The translations under genes and the position numbers were made by a program. The notes below the pieces were generated by a model, which worked only from the letters and a program-made list of their open reading frames with translations, was not told where the DNA came from and searched no databases. Shown here piece after piece: positions 1 through 13,080 of a DNA stretch of 64,000 nucleotides. Origin of the DNA: Paratinospora sagittata (Eukaryota; Streptophyta; Magnoliopsida; Ranunculales; Menispermaceae); assembly GCA_035771175.1 (NCBI GenBank), contig CM069607.1:6569501-6633500 (forward strand), in the 5' to 3' direction. Numbering within the stretch: position 1 is the stretch's first letter; each line of letters opens with the position of its first letter.

Positions 1-716
1 TCAAAATAATTTTGGCATTTGGAGTATGCGAGACGTGTGAAGGCAGATCGCATATGATGTCATTTCGTTAGGAATTAGACCTGGATGAGTGTTATGCGTA
101 ACCTCATTGTCAGTAGGTCTGTCCTAACAAGGATTTTAAATCTTTGAAATGACTGTGAATTGAGTAATGTGAGGTCCGAGCGTAGGCTCCTTATCAGTGC
201 ATAATAAGGAGTTCGTATCCGCTCTATTACAAGAAGGAAGGAGATTGTGGTTTTAGTTAAAAACTCTGCATTGTTTTATTGCACATGCATAAACTTTATA
301 TTGCTGACATGTATGTTATCTTTGTTGAATAATGCATGTATGTTTGATAAATGTTTTGAATGATTTTTTAAATGTCATGTTTCCCTAAATGCATATAATT
401 GTCATATCGAGAGATATATTCACTGAGCTTGTTATTTGCCCACTCCATTTCTTTCGATATTTCATGTACATAATCAAAAGAGAAAGGAAAAGCACTAGAG
501 TAAATACGTGATTTAGATTCTTAATTTGTTGATGTACATATGTTTGAAGGAAATGAATTATATTTTCTTTATTTTCATATATATATTACATCCTACATAT
601 ATATATTATCACATAGTTGGGTTGTAAGGAGAACATGGATTTTAGTTTGAGATTTTGGGTTATGAAGTGCTTGTGATATTGGGAGGATTATTTATTGTGG
701 AATGAATGACATGAAT
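1..716 (+). mobile_element. Left part of an older Tekay/Del-type LTR, interrupted at 717
   Basis: The stretch from about 20 to 640 is a diverged copy of 2218-2870. Both contain the block around 'catttcgttaggaattagac', the block around 'gactgtgaattgagtaatg', and the block ending in a run of AAAGGAAAAG. The copy stops at 716, where a TGTAACACCCC start begins, and its missing right end reappears at 3198-3429. I read it as an old LTR split by a younger relative. No coding capacity is visible. The left edge is outside the window. Confidence 0.6.
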
Positions 717-2950
717 TGTAACACCCCGTAGTTTTAATTATGCACCTACGTTGAGGGATACGTATACGAACGTAGGAGTTCAACGTATATGTGTATAAAC
801 ATACCTAAATTAAGTAGATTGTATTCTTAAATGCCATCTTATCATTAGATTATAAGATGATATTAGTATAAGATGATATAAATGACCTTGATATTATAAA
901 ATATTATAAATTTCTCATTCTCTTATCTCATTCTCTCATCTCTCTCTCAAACATAAAAAAGAGAAGGAGAAACAGAGAAAGGAAAGAACGAGAAGAAGGA
1001 AGAAGAAAAGGAGGGTGAACACGGGATTTTCGCCGAATCAGGACCCACGGTAACTGTTTTTCACTCTATTTCTTCGTGAAATTGATATCTAAGCTAGATG
1101 TAACCTTTCTTTCGGAGTAATTTTTATTGTGGGAGCCGTTTTATGGCATTTTTAAAATTGGGGTTTTGACCCAACTTGCATGAAAATTTGTTCGAAAGGT
1201 TGAAAAACACTCCCTAGACTATAAGAACCCCGAATATGTAGTTAGATTTCATTTATTTGTTCATTTGGAATTTTTATGGTTGTTGGAAGTTTATTGGAAG
1301 TTTGAGTTTATATTGAAAACCTTTCGAATCATATTAAAACTCGATGAAACTCCAGTTTAAGGCTATAGAATGGTAGAATGAACTGTTGTGAGTCCATCGA
1401 TGCTAATTTTATGATTTTTGGAGACCGTTTGACAATTTTAGTAAAAATTCACATGTTTCTAATGAATAGTGAATAGTGACATGAACAGTACCATAATATA
1501 TCCAGTGAATAAAATGGAATTGGACTCCAGTGAAACTTCGGTTTGAGATCATAGAATCGTAGAGAACTGAATTTCAGACGTTTCGATGTTAAGAACATGA
1601 TTTTTGGATATGCTTTGATATTTTTAGTAGCTAAAAATATGATTTTTGTGAGTAAAATTGACTTTGGATGCCTTCGCGAACGTGTCAAGCCTCAATAAAA
1701 TACCTGTTGAAGGTAGTAGAATGATAGAATGATTAATTTGACACGTGTCGATGTGAACAGAATAATTTTTGGAATGTTCTAGATTTTTAATAAAATTGGC
1801 ATATGTTTTCATATGCTTATGTGAGTACGTTGGTGTTGAAATCTAGTTTAAATGTGACATTTTCATGGTGAAATAACCCCATCTTAGCTGCTGAACCAGC
1901 TTGGAAATTTGAGTGTTAGTAATAGTGTTTTGATGAGTTTGAATGGTGATTCTCATGATGATCTATGGTTGGAATTACCTAATTGCAGTGTTTGAATTGA
2001 GAGATTAAGTGCATGGATAAATGCTCTTGAGGAAGCAATTATGATGGACATTTCTTGTTGCTGGATTTTAGAGGGTATATTGGCTTAGAAACCTCGTGTA
2101 ACCACTGTGAGTATAGTTTTCTTGATATGGTTCTTGTATGGCATTGTATACATATAAAATGTTTGATTGTATGCATGTTATATTTATATGTAATGCATTG
2201 AGTTTTTAGTGATCATGCAAACTGATTTTAGCAATTGGAGCTTATAATAATGTCATTTCGTTAGGAATTAGACCCGGATGAGGTTTTGCGAAACCTCATT
2301 TTCAGTAGGTATGTCCTAACAAGGGTTGCGATCCTTGAAATGACTGTGAATTAGGTAATGAGAGGTTGTGGCTACCTTGTAACGGCCTTATAAGGGTTAG
2401 ACCCGCTCTTTTGCCTTGGAGGGAGATGGTAATTTTTTATGAAACTGTGCACTGGTTTATTGAATGAGCATAAACTATATATTGGGTGCATGTATAGTAT
2501 TTTGATGAATGTTGCATGTGCTTTTAAATATTTTAATTTAAACGATTTGATATGTCATGTTTCTCTAAATGCATGCGATTGTCATGTCAAGAGCTATATT
2601 CACTGAGCTGTTGTTTGCTCACTTCATTCCCTCAACATTTCAGGTACAGAAGCAAAAGGAAAAGGAAAAATTTGAGAGTGATCAGGACGTGATTAGGACA
2701 TAACATTATTGATGTATGTATGCTTTGGAAGAAGTAGTTACTTGTTTTATTTATTTTGATATGTATATATTTATCACACATATTATATATGTATTACCAT
2801 CTAGAGGGGTTATTTTGGGACAATGAGATATCAATGGTTATTTTGGATTGTTAAGATAGTTGGCGATGATATATATATTTGGACGATAGAATGTTTGATT
2901 TATGAATGGCAATGGTGGTCTTTTGGATTATGGTATACATTGATGGAATG

Positions 2951-3000
<50 letters not shown>

Positions 3001-3197
3001 TGATTTGATTTGTGGTATATCAGGTTTGTGAAATGTCCATTTTATGGGGAAATGTTGCCGAAATTTCTGAAAATTTTAAGAAGGATTATGAGACTATGTG
3101 AAGGCTGACAGTATACTATCTACTGTATACGGGTATGTACAATGTATAGTATATTGTGACGATCATGACGTCAGGCTATGTCAGGGGCGTCGTGACA
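717..3197 (+). mobile_element. Solo LTR of a chromovirus-type Ty3 element, nested in a related LTR
   Basis: The segment begins TGTAACACCCCG and ends GGGCGTCGTGACA, the terminal style of plant Tekay/Del (chromovirus) LTRs. It is about 2.48 kb, in the size range of the long LTRs of that clade. Flanking pentamers are tgaat (712-716) and taaat (3198-3202), a possible target duplication with one mismatch. No internal region or second LTR follows, so it looks like a solo LTR left by LTR-LTR recombination. The family assignment rests on the termini and on a Tekay-type integrase, chromodomain and LTR start elsewhere in the window (57599-59205). Confidence 0.6.
2952..2998. repeat. (TA)n microsatellite
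   Basis: An uninterrupted TA run of about 23 units lies inside the nested LTR. The older LTR copy has a shorter TA run at the matching place (about 3220-3236), so it has expanded within this family. Confidence 0.95.
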
Positions 3198-3429
3198 TAA
3201 ATGGATATTGTGGATGAGTATATATATATATATATAATATTATTTGCGGTATATCAGGTTGTGAGAGGTCCATTTTATGGGGAGATGTTAAATTTTATTT
3301 TTTTTGGAGATTTGTGTAATTTTGTTGAGGCTGACAGTGTATTATATATTGTATATAGGGTATGTATAGTGTATAATACACTGTGCTGGTCATGACGTCA
3401 GCCTACGTCAAGGGCGTCGTGACATATAG
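3198..3429 (+). mobile_element. Right end of the older split LTR
   Basis: This 230-bp stretch repeats the last part of 717-3197: the TA run, 'gtggtatatcagg'-like sequence, 'gtccattttatggggagatg', the imperfect tgtata blocks, 'gtcatgacgtca' and the closing GGGCGTCGTGACA. It directly follows the nested LTR and completes the copy that stops at 716. Confidence 0.6.
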
Positions 3430-4900
3430 GCTTTAATGGAATTTATTATGATTTGGGTGTGTAATTAGTGTGCACGTGAGCTATGTTGATGTTAATGGCA
3501 TACTTTGATTACGTATGGAGCCAATTTGATGTTTTCCATGGTATAGCATGGTGATTAGTTTATTTGATTATGTAGAGATTTATCTAATTTGGGGCTTTTG
3601 AGGCAATTGGATTGAAATTAGTCAATTGAATTGTGATAGGCGTTTCTAATCCAAATTGGTGTGGATTAGATGTGTTTTAAGTTCGTAGTTGTGTATTTAG
3701 GCATATATGACTTGAATTTGATCATTTGGTGTATACATGATTCATTTCAGATCTTTGTGAGTTTATTGGCCAATTGGGAAATAATTGACTTGTTTAATTA
3801 GCTATTGAACTGTTTGCGAGTATTTCTCACTTTATTTCTTCACGTATTTATATGAAATAGGATTGTTGAAAGGTATGCATCCTATTATATGTATGTGCAT
3901 TTTGTTTTGAGAACATGAACATGGATTTTTAAGCATTGGATTTGCCTTAGGTATTTTGGATTAAATACCTTGGCATTGTTTGTCTTTCTACTGACTTGTT
4001 CTTCGGGAAAATGTGCCGCTGGAGTACTTGAATTGATACACTGTGGAAAGGACTTTCTGAATCATTGAGGAACGGAAGGATAGGAAGATTAGTGTTGGAT
4101 AACATGTTGACCTGTACCCTATAGCGCAAATGGGGGAAGTATAGGCACTGTTATCCTGTTATGACCTCATGGAGGCGTTTGCATATTTTTATGAAAATGA
4201 TGCATAAATCGTATGTTTAGTTGGAACCATGTATATTATGATTTCCTTAATACATTTGATTTATAAATGTGATTTTTCCAATGGCATGCATGTTTTATAT
4301 AAATGCATAAATGGAGATTATTGTGAAAGATATTAATTGAGCTAATTGAACTCACCCCATTTTTTCCTTACTTTTCTCAAGTTCAAATCCGAAAGGAAAA
4401 TGCAAAGCTTGACGTCTGAGTGGCCTTCCTCTTCTTTTTTTTGGACGTAGGTTTTGTATATATTGTTGGGGACTTCGGTCTAGCCTTCAATTGTTTTGTT
4501 CTTTTGAAATTGTATATATCTATTACAAGTACATATGTATATAAAATATAGATAGTTATTGTTTTTGTTTGGATTGTATATGATAAAGTTTGGATGATGG
4601 ACTCTTACTTGAGTTTCATATAGATGTTGAGGATATTGAACCTTATGATAACTATATTGGATAGATGTCATCGTGTATTTGGATGATGAAGTAATATTTA
4701 TTTTGGTTCAATTATCTTGATCATATACATGTTGTGTATTGAGTTTATTAGGTACTTTTCTCGTAGAGGCTTATCAATGTCTCAGGTTTTGTCGTGTTGT
4801 GGCATTATCCGGAGCTCCGAACACAACATAGTGGATGTAGACAAAGCTTCACCCCCCTCCCCCCTTCTTTTGGACACATCTGGGCGAACAATAACTAAAA
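3430..4900 (+). other. Diverged LTR-like sequence without a gene
   Basis: No coding region is seen. The part at 4330-4405 has the layout found in the other chromovirus-type LTRs here (419-495, 2610-2670, 18915-18990): an 'attgagct' block, a 'ctcacc' block, then a purine run of the AAAGGAAAAxxC type. It is probably a more distant LTR copy. Boundaries cannot be fixed. Confidence 0.35.
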
Positions 4901-5667
4901 ACATTTAAGGTTAAAAAAAGTAAAGTAAAATATAAAATTTAATTTAATAATTAAATAAAACATGGAAATAAAAAATATTATTTATTGATTTCTAAATAAA
5001 TAACAAAGAATTTGTAATCCTAAAATTTTCTAATTTACTATGATTTGTTCAAAATAACAACTTGTACACATATAAATTTTCTTATTTAAAAAAGATCCTA
5101 ATTACTACAAAATTACAACTTTTTTTAGAACACAATGATCCAACTTATCATTACAAATTAAATAAAAGTTATAATAATTAAAAATATAAATATAAAGATT
5201 TATCATTTTGTATATCATTTTTTGTGTGCTATATATAGTTTACATTTTATTTCTTGTGTAACGAATCCTAATGTTATTATTTTATATATTGAGCTACATA
5301 ACATAATTTTTATTTTTATTTCCTATTTGATTCTAATATTTTTACAACTTTTATAATTTGTAATTATTCCATGACATCTATATTTAATTGTTTATAATTA
5401 ATTTATACTATCATTACTTATCACATATTACATTATACACTACCATATTATAATTAATTACGAGAACTTTTATGAAAATTTATAACAAATTAATTATATT
5501 TTATAAGATAACAATTTTCAAATTAAACAAAAAAAAAATCTTAATGAATATTATATATTCACGTGCAACACACACATGTCTATTAGTGTTTATATATATA
5601 TATGTGTATGTATGTATGTATGTATATATGTATGTATGTATATATCTATATAATTAAATTAAGTATT
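4901..5667. other. AT-rich intergenic sequence, no gene
   Basis: Very AT-rich DNA with TATG microsatellite stretches (about 5600-5645). No splice-consistent coding region or recognisable element. Confidence 0.6.
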
Positions 5668-5858
5668 AGGCCTTTGGGCTAGGCCTTTAGACCAAGCCTT
5701 CGGGCTTAGCCGGGTCTTGATATATGAACTCAGACCCACGCAATAAATTTTGAGATCAGGCCGGACCGGCCCATGTAATAATCGGACTCAGGTTTGGATC
5801 GGGCCATTTTGATTGAGTTGGGGCAGACCCATGGGCCCCAAGCCAAATTGCCACCTCT
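5668..5858. repeat. hAT-like non-autonomous repeat, copy 1
   Basis: A GC-richer block with repeated 'ggcctttgggct' and 'gggccatttt' phrases ends 'ttgccacctcta', the reverse complement of the TAGxGGTGGCAA end common in plant hAT-type miniature elements. It repeats imperfectly at 6111-6302. No clear target duplication is seen, so the class is an inference. Confidence 0.4.
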
Positions 5859-6110
5859 ATATATATATATTTATTATTTTTTTTAATTATATATACTCTT
5901 GATAATTGAAACAATGAAACTACACTTTATATATACATACATACATACATAGTATATATATATACTTATATATATATGTGGGTGTGTGTATATATGAACA
6001 TATAATGTATATACTTTTAATTATATAACACTCTTGAATCTTGGTCATGTCCTTTTTTTTCATTTTATATACTTTTAATTACGTACATTCATGTATATAT
6101 ATCATATTTA

Positions 6111-6302
6111 TTTCGGGCCTTCGAGCCTAGCCTTTGGACCGAGTTCACGAATCGGTCCGGGTCTAGCTATAATATTAAATTCACCTAATAAGTTTTGAGA
6201 CAAGGTCGGGCCTGCCCATATCATAATCAGGCTCGGGTTTGACTCGGACCATTTTGATTAAGTCGAGCTGAACCCATGGGCCCGGGCTCAATTGCCACCC
6301 CT
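6111..6302. repeat. hAT-like non-autonomous repeat, copy 2
   Basis: Diverged direct copy of 5668-5858. It shares 'taagttttgaga', 'atcaggctcggg', 'accattttgatta' and the terminus 'attgccacccctaa'. The two copies lie about 440 bp apart, separated by TA-rich sequence. Confidence 0.4.
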
Positions 6303-8964
6303 AACGCCAACTACGTCTAACCAACTTACAAGCACCGTAGAAGAGTGTGTTTTTGCGGACCGCAAATACATAAACTGTGCGGTGTGGCTCCCGCACAGGA
6401 TATAAGATTTTTATATTCTTTTTCGGTTTTTTATTTCTTAAATAAAATAAATTAACTCCAAATTTAAAAAATGTTGGATTAAAATTATATTAAAAATTAA
6501 TAAAAATTTGTTTATTTATTTTTCCAAAATAAACTTACTCTTTGTGTTCGTTTTAACTTTTTATTTATTTTTTAATTTTTTATTTTATTAATTAGATAAT
6601 TATTAATGTAATTAATAGTTGCAGTATTAGAGTCTTCCCAGCGTTAGTAGTTGCTCCGCCATCTCTCATGATTCATTTTCTAGATCTCATGTGCCCTTGC
6701 CTCTAAGCTTCCTCTACTCGGTCTCAATAACGTCTAATGTTAGTAATCTAAAAAAAAAAAAAACTTAGACCTTTGATCTTAATTAGAGCGCCTTTTCTCA
6801 TTGCGCACCACTGTACGCATCTAGCACAATAAGTTTCTTTGTTTTTTTTCAAAAAAGTATTATTTACTTTTTAATGTTTTGAAATTTAGAGTTATCATAT
6901 TTATTTAAAAAACTAAAAAATAAGAATACAGGAAAAAAAAACAGAAAAAGGAATATAATACTAATAATAATATAAAATAAAAAAATAAAAAAACTCATGC
7001 AGCGGCAAGAGAAGATTAAAGCGCCTCATTAGACTAAAAATAAAAAATAAAAAATAAAAACCCTAAATTAAAAATTTATAACCCTGCACAAGTGCCTGCG
7101 GCTCTTGGATCTCAACTCAGATGGGGATGCTCTCAACTACACCCAAGTGGTCATATGCGGTCTCTCAGAAAAAGTATTGTATAGTTTTAAAAAATAATAT
7201 AGTTTCAAAAAATTAGTATAATTTTAAAAAATAGTTTACATATATTTATGTAGGGTTAGAAAGTGTTAGAAATATGAAAAGTCATCTTAAAAGTCTAAAA
7301 TTTTATATTCTTTTTAATATTTTTCTTTTAATGTAAATTTTATAAATACATTATAACACAATCCTTTAAACATGTTTGAGAAGTTAAAAATATTTTGACT
7401 TCAACCAAAAAGTATTCATGCGGACGAGTTACTATATACCCACAAGCTTAAAGACGTTGTAACAACTTTAAAGATTAAATCATTGTCCCAAATGAGGAGA
7501 CTATTTTATCTTTATGGAAGGAGATAAAATAGTGAGGTGAGATTATTTTTCTTTCACCTCTCCTCACCTTCAAACATGAGATTGAGACTAAAAATAGTTC
7601 AATATCATCAAATTCTCCTTACCAAACAGTCCCTTAATGTAATATATTTTTTATAATATATATTTAATTATTACTATGTAAAGACAAGTTTCTTTAAAAT
7701 AAGATCTAGAAAAATTATAATTTATTACATTGTAAAAATTATTCTTATTTATAACTTATATAAGTTAGGATCGAAATTTTTTATAATTATGTAAAAGTTA
7801 TTTCTTTATAGAGTATCAGTGTAAAGAAGTTTGACTGTATATAGGTTTCTAATATCTGCATTTATTCAAAGCAGACTAAAAAATACAAAAAGATTACAAA
7901 GTTTTTTAAGGTGTGAATCACGCCCGATGGTGGACCAACTCAAATAAGTGAATAAACATATATTTAAAAATTAATTAATTAACAATAATCTCAATTTATT
8001 AAACCAAATAGACTTATATTAATAAAAGAAAAATACTAGAGAGATGTGGGGTTGCTACGTACATATTTCTCTGTAGTGATACTGTATCTATATATATAAA
8101 ACAAATGTTTGTGATCTCATTGTCGGAGAATCATTTAATCAGGATTTGCATCACTTGTCATTGCTATTTTTAAATCTAAAAACGGAAATGGAATATGAAA
8201 GGTACCTAGCCAATAATTTTGTGAATGATTGAGTCACCTATAAAAACCGAGGGTCAGTAATGTGTGCAATTTCATATCATAAATCAGTGAGGGGACCCAC
8301 ATTTAGTGGAGCATTATAGAAGATAGATTTTAATAATATAGATTACACATCATGTAATCGGAAGGAAATAAGGTCAAGATTTCATAAATCTTAAAATATA
8401 ATTTAAGCCAACATGGGGTTAGCTAAGGTGAAGTCGATGCAATTGAAAAAAAAAAAAGTAAATATAATACAAGGTCAATTTTTGTCACGGTCTCACCTTA
8501 AAATCAAGGAGATTAATGAGTCAATAATGACCCTAATATTTTTTGTAAAGTACAGTCAAATAATAAAATTAATTATACAACTAATTATTAATATTATATT
8601 TTTTTTAAATATATATATATATATATATATATAAATTAAAAATAATTTTCAAAATTTTCTAAAACTTCATTATGATCAAACATGTTTTCGTGTAATTCTT
8701 ATTTTCAAAAAAAATATTTTATATTCGAATTCTTTATCAAATGGGACCTTAGATTGTGATTAAATCATTTTCTACGTTCTCAAATTTATGATATAATTAA
8801 ATAACAGATATGGACTGATAATTAATAAAATTTTATTGTTAATTTGTTTTAAGTCTTAATAGACTGATGATAATTAATGGTAATAAATAAAATTTAAGAG
8901 GTAAATTTTAATTTTAATACAATAATGTTATTTAATTATTAAAAGTTATGAGTATAATTATTAT
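6303..8964. other. AT-rich intergenic sequence, no gene
   Basis: I find no coding region, RNA gene or bounded mobile element. Long A/T runs and a (TA)n stretch near 8609-8632 dominate. Confidence 0.55.
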
Positions 8965-9117
8965 TAGGGATGTGTAAGCTGGGTTGAGTTGGGCACGAGA
9001 CCAAACCCCAACCCAAGTTAGATGAGGTCAACTCAACACAAATATTATGCTCATCGCACGTGCACTCATTAGATTTGGCTCGGGTTAATCTGCTTGGCTG
9101 GGTCCTTGCACACCCTA
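8965..9117. mobile_element. Miniature hAT-like element (probable)
   Basis: Short element of 153 bp. It starts 'tagggatgtgtaagctggg' and ends 'ccttgcacaccctа'-type sequence; the ends are inverted with a small offset (TAGGG-TGTG-AAG). I do not see a matching 8-bp target duplication, so the assignment is tentative. Confidence 0.4.
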
Positions 9118-9302
9118 AATTAGGGATTTGCGCTTAAATATGTTAGGGAAGCAGGGAACGTGTAAACAGAATAATATCCTGCCACGTGTCAGTACAAAAA
9201 ACCGTTATCTCTAATTATTTTTTTTATATATAAATTACGTATGGGTTATATTACTTTGAATCAAATATTGATGTAATATAATTCGGTAGTACATTATTAC
9301 TG

Positions 9303-10323
9303 AAAAAGAATAAAAAAAATAACTTTCGACTAGTTTTTAAATAATAAATAAATATAATATTAAGATAATAAAATTTTATTCATAATATTCTCTAAGGGTT
9401 CAAATTTCAATTTAATTCAATTCATCTAGATCTAAACGATCAAAATCTTCTATGAGTTCTCTATTAAAAAATTTCTTTAAATCAAGAGAGAGTCTCATTG
9501 TTCTCTCATTAAAAGTAAAGAAATAGTTGTAATTTTACAGTTTATAGTGAAGTTTCTACATTTTGCCTGTAGACGTAAGTCTCAGAATCGAACCACATAA
9601 AACTTCTGTCTCAACTCTTTATAGTCATTATCTTTATTTTACCATTTAGTAGTAAAATTTTGTATACATTCCCTAAGAAGTAGTGTCGGAATCTCTGAAA
9701 AATTCTTATTATTCTGTGGTTGCGGCCTTGGCTGATCTTCCACATTAGAAAGGTCTTTTTCAAGACGCGATACTATTTACGTGTACAATACTATTCACCT
9801 ACGTGACATTATTTATATGTACGACACTATTCAAATATATAATACTATTAAAATAAACGATATTATTCACAAGAAATTGTGAGAATCGGCGTATACCAAC
9901 TATTCACAGCATACTACTATTCATGCGTGGACCTTGTCAAAGAATCAATGTATTATATCGTTATTCTGTTGAATCAGCAATTGATTTAATTAGTCGGACT
10001 CAGTATTGTCCTTAGTAACTTTAAATAGTGAACGGGAGACAACATGTTGTTTCAGAAGACTTGGTATTTAAGCGAGTCTATTATGACCCCACCTCTCAAC
10101 CTGGGGACTGGTCTAGTTGATTTTATTGAAAGTTGTTCACTATATAAATGTAATACTAGATGTCCAAATAAGGCACGTTAATACATTTGATCCTTATATG
10201 CATCACCAGACACTACAAATCAGGCAGGACTACAACAGGCAAAGAAACAACTTGGCAGGTTCCAGCTCAGCACGTCCCCTCCAATTTATTACTATTTGGT
10301 GTTGGTCAAATCTTGCACCAACA
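9303..10323 (+). repeat. 5' LTR (start truncated) of the Tat-like element
   Basis: Matches 13081-14059 along its length and ends 'gcaccaaca' directly before the primer site. The first about 20 bases present in the 3' LTR (TGTTACACCCGTGAGG) are missing. It contains a variable series of short ACTATTCA-containing units around 9775-9870. Confidence 0.65.
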
Positions 10324-10346
10324 TTTGGCGTCATCTGTGGGAACGA
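10324..10346 (+). other. Primer-binding site region of the Tat-like element
   Basis: Sequence 'tttggcgtcatctgtggga' directly after the LTR end. The related minus-strand copy at 24530-24548 has the less mutated form with GGCGCC, and 62634-62656 has a further variant. Confidence 0.6.
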
Positions 10347-10778
10347 CTGATCAAGTCTGTTGCCATATCAATCTGAATAAAAAAATTGAGCATCACATCA
10401 TCTAGAGAATGGGCTGAGAAACAAACTCTAACGAGTTGAAGTAATAGCTTACTACCAAAAAGCATGGAAGCAGCTCTGCTACCTAGTCCCTACTCGCCCA
10501 AGCGGACATCAAGGACTTTGGCCTTGAGCTACGTGTTCCTTATGATTAACCTACGCTCCCCAAAAAATCACAGGCCAAAACGTGAGTTGTACACGTATCA
10601 AATAGCATAAGTCACAGGCCAAACGTGACTAACTATTGTTTGATCAAAGCCCGAGGGGTAGGACGTATTACCCCAAAAATCTCAAGAAGTATTGCCAAAG
10701 AGAAAATGACACGCGGCCCATGAAATTCTACTACTGTGAATGGAATAAGGCGTTTCACCTATCGTTATCTTAGCCAGG

Positions 10779-10901
10779 ATTCTATGCAGCAAGGTCGACT
10801 ATACAGTTGTAACTCTGGAATTCTATGCAGCAAGGTCGACTATACAACTACAACTCCGAAATTCTATGCGGCAAGATCGACTATAAAGCTACAACTACCT
10901 T
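10779..10901 (+). repeat. Three 41-bp tandem repeats
   Basis: Units start at 10779, 10820 and 10861 with 'attctatgc', each followed by 'gcaagrtcgactata'. The period is exactly 41 bp. The same triplet is present in the second copy of the element near 63048-63170. Confidence 0.8.
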
Positions 10902-11109
10902 GGGACCTTGAGCTAAGCTCGACCATCAAGAAGAAGAGTAAAATCCCACAATGCCTTGACGTGCAGAACACCTTAAGAGATGCTAATAAGAAAGCACCAA
11001 CAGTCATAAGTTTATTTTCTACTTCGTTCAAGAAGATAGTCTACAACATCGACAAAGTACCATCATATGCTTTTTTCTACGACACGACGACCAAAAAATT
11101 ACAAGTGTT

Positions 11110-11385
11110 ATAATGCGTTGGGGTAGGTTCCATCCTATCACCGAGAAGAAGGGTTTATATCCTAGAGTGTCTTGGGGGTACTTTGTGCTAACTTAGTACC
11201 TACAGAGAAGAAGGGCTTCGAACGTAGAATGCCTTGGGGGGTACTCTACGAGTCCCTACCGAGAAGATGGCAACAACCAAAAGTGCCTTGGGGTACCAAC
11301 TCACAAGGTCGATACTACTGAGAAGAGGACTTTAAGTCCAAAGTACCTTGGTGGGCTGGGCAATCCCTACCGAGAAGTTTGAAGT
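11110..11385 (+). repeat. Imperfect tandem repeats in the Tat-like internal region
   Basis: About five units of 50-63 bp combine a CCTTGGGGTAC-type block with an ACCGAGAAGA-type block. The same series occurs at about 63380-63625. No coding role is apparent. Confidence 0.55.
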
Positions 11386-11691
11386 GGTTGAAATCATCCA
11401 CTAGCCCATCGACTCAATGAACAACCAAGATCAACTAATCAAGTAAGTACATTAAATTATTGAATTCGAAAAAACTACTTGTGCACTAAATTGCAGGTAC
11501 TCTCACTAGCTGGACAATCCAACGAACGATGTCGACAACATGTTAACTGAAAAGTACTACAAACTACTACCGGTTGACTCAACTATAAAGATTAGTTCAA
11601 CATCAACTATGTGATCTTCCCATATAAGACACATAAAAATACATTATAATACATCGACTTTCGACTTAAGTTTTACAAAATGCCTTCGACT

Positions 11692-13050
11692 TCAAGGATT
11701 ACGAGTTTCACACGGCTTGCTAAAACCAAGTTGGGGAGAAACCGATGAGACCCTGGGAGCAGTATCCAAAGTACCTCTCACAGAAAGACTTGACAGAGTT
11801 TTAAGAACCACTGATATTTTGGCTTTCTCCCAGACCGATGTTGTGGCTCTCTCAGGAGCAACCAATGCTCGAGGTGGCTCAGCAACATGAGCCTTGGTTT
11901 TCTCATTAGTCGTGGTGTTGGCCTTATCTCCAGCCTGCGACCGAGTCCTCCCCGCCATTAAACTTGCAACTGTCTCTACAACTGGAGTTTTGTTTTTCCT
12001 CGACGCCAGCGCCATGAGCCTGTCCGTCTCAGCCTATTGTATGGGTCTCAACTCATCTTCTTCTCTAGCATTTCATGCTGCCTCAACTAGCTTCTTCGCC
12101 GCAAGGAATACCTTCATGTCAATACGATCCTTGAAGAACTCGCCTACATCATACATAGCATCGTAAGCGCCTTGCTTATACCTTTCCTGTAGCAGTGAGA
12201 CAAACTCCAAAGATTCTTTATTTTCGGATAGAGTCTCGCACTTCACCCTACTTGCCTCATCACGTGCTGTCTCGAGCTCAGCACTCTTTACGATCAAATC
12301 GGCTTCAAGAAACTCAATTATTTTCTTTTGCTAGTCCAAAAAGCACACCACTCTGCCTTCTTGACGGACAACTCTATCTCGTAACACGCCAACTTGCTCC
12401 TCAGCCTGGTAATCTCGACGCCTTTTTGAGAATAGTCCGCCTTATTACAAGTTATCGCCTGCTCAACCTTCTTCAGGGCGACCATGGCATTCACGACAAT
12501 CTGTGCAACAATGCACCGAGGTAGAAGGAGCAAGTGAGTGACATGCAGTGCAAAAAAAAAACCTTACAGCATTGGTGGCCCACAGTTTAAGGTCAGCAGC
12601 ATATGTTTCCTTATGCGGCTTCTTAGCGACATCCTACAGACACTCAACTCAGCAGCTAGTAAGAGAAAACTCATGGCCACTTAGTATAGCCTGTTTCGAC
12701 CTCACCACTATGCTAAAGTCCGCAAAAGAAGGAAGTCGAGACAGATACCCCTCAGAAAACTCAGCAAAAGTGCCTTGAAATTCTAACAAGGCACCTCCGA
12801 ACAAAGCCGGTATAATAAAAAGGTTGACAGAAGAAGAAGAACCTGTCACATTCCCCCGATGAGCCCTCAACGTGGCTTCAGCAAACTGCTTCTCAGAATC
12901 GCCAAAGCCTTTGTTAAGTCGTGACATCTCTCGGCAAATATTTCTTTGCAAGATGAACTCTCGACAGAACTCTTCCTGATAGATCACTTCTTCACATCCT
13001 TCGTCTCCTGCTATCAAGAAGGAAATATATAAACAAGAGGCTCCGACCAA
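11692..13050 (-). pseudogene. Antisense coding region of the Tat-like element, degenerate
   Basis: Read on the minus strand, several open pieces follow one another: 13050-12649, 12533-12318, 12297-12073 and 12015-11692. Together they look like one charged, helix-rich protein broken by stops and frameshifts. One piece has a regular Glu/Lys/Arg pattern (for example the stretch SLLQERYKQGAYDAMYDVGE) suggesting coiled coil. It lies between the repeats and the 3' LTR, opposite in sense to the element. Tat-lineage elements are known to carry additional, sometimes antisense, open reading frames in this position. I cannot assign a biochemical function. The same sequence begins at about 63930 in the second copy. 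Confidence 0.5.
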
Positions 13051-13080
13051 TAATTCATTAATCAGAACTTAAGGGGTAAC

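Noticed and set aside
717..3425. Complete LTR retrotransposon with two LTRs between 1 and 3429
   Set aside because: There is no internal coding region or primer site between the copies; order and ends fit one LTR nested in another.
10779..10901. CRISPR-like short regular repeats
   Set aside because: Direct tandem repeats without unique spacers, in a plant retroelement; not a CRISPR array.
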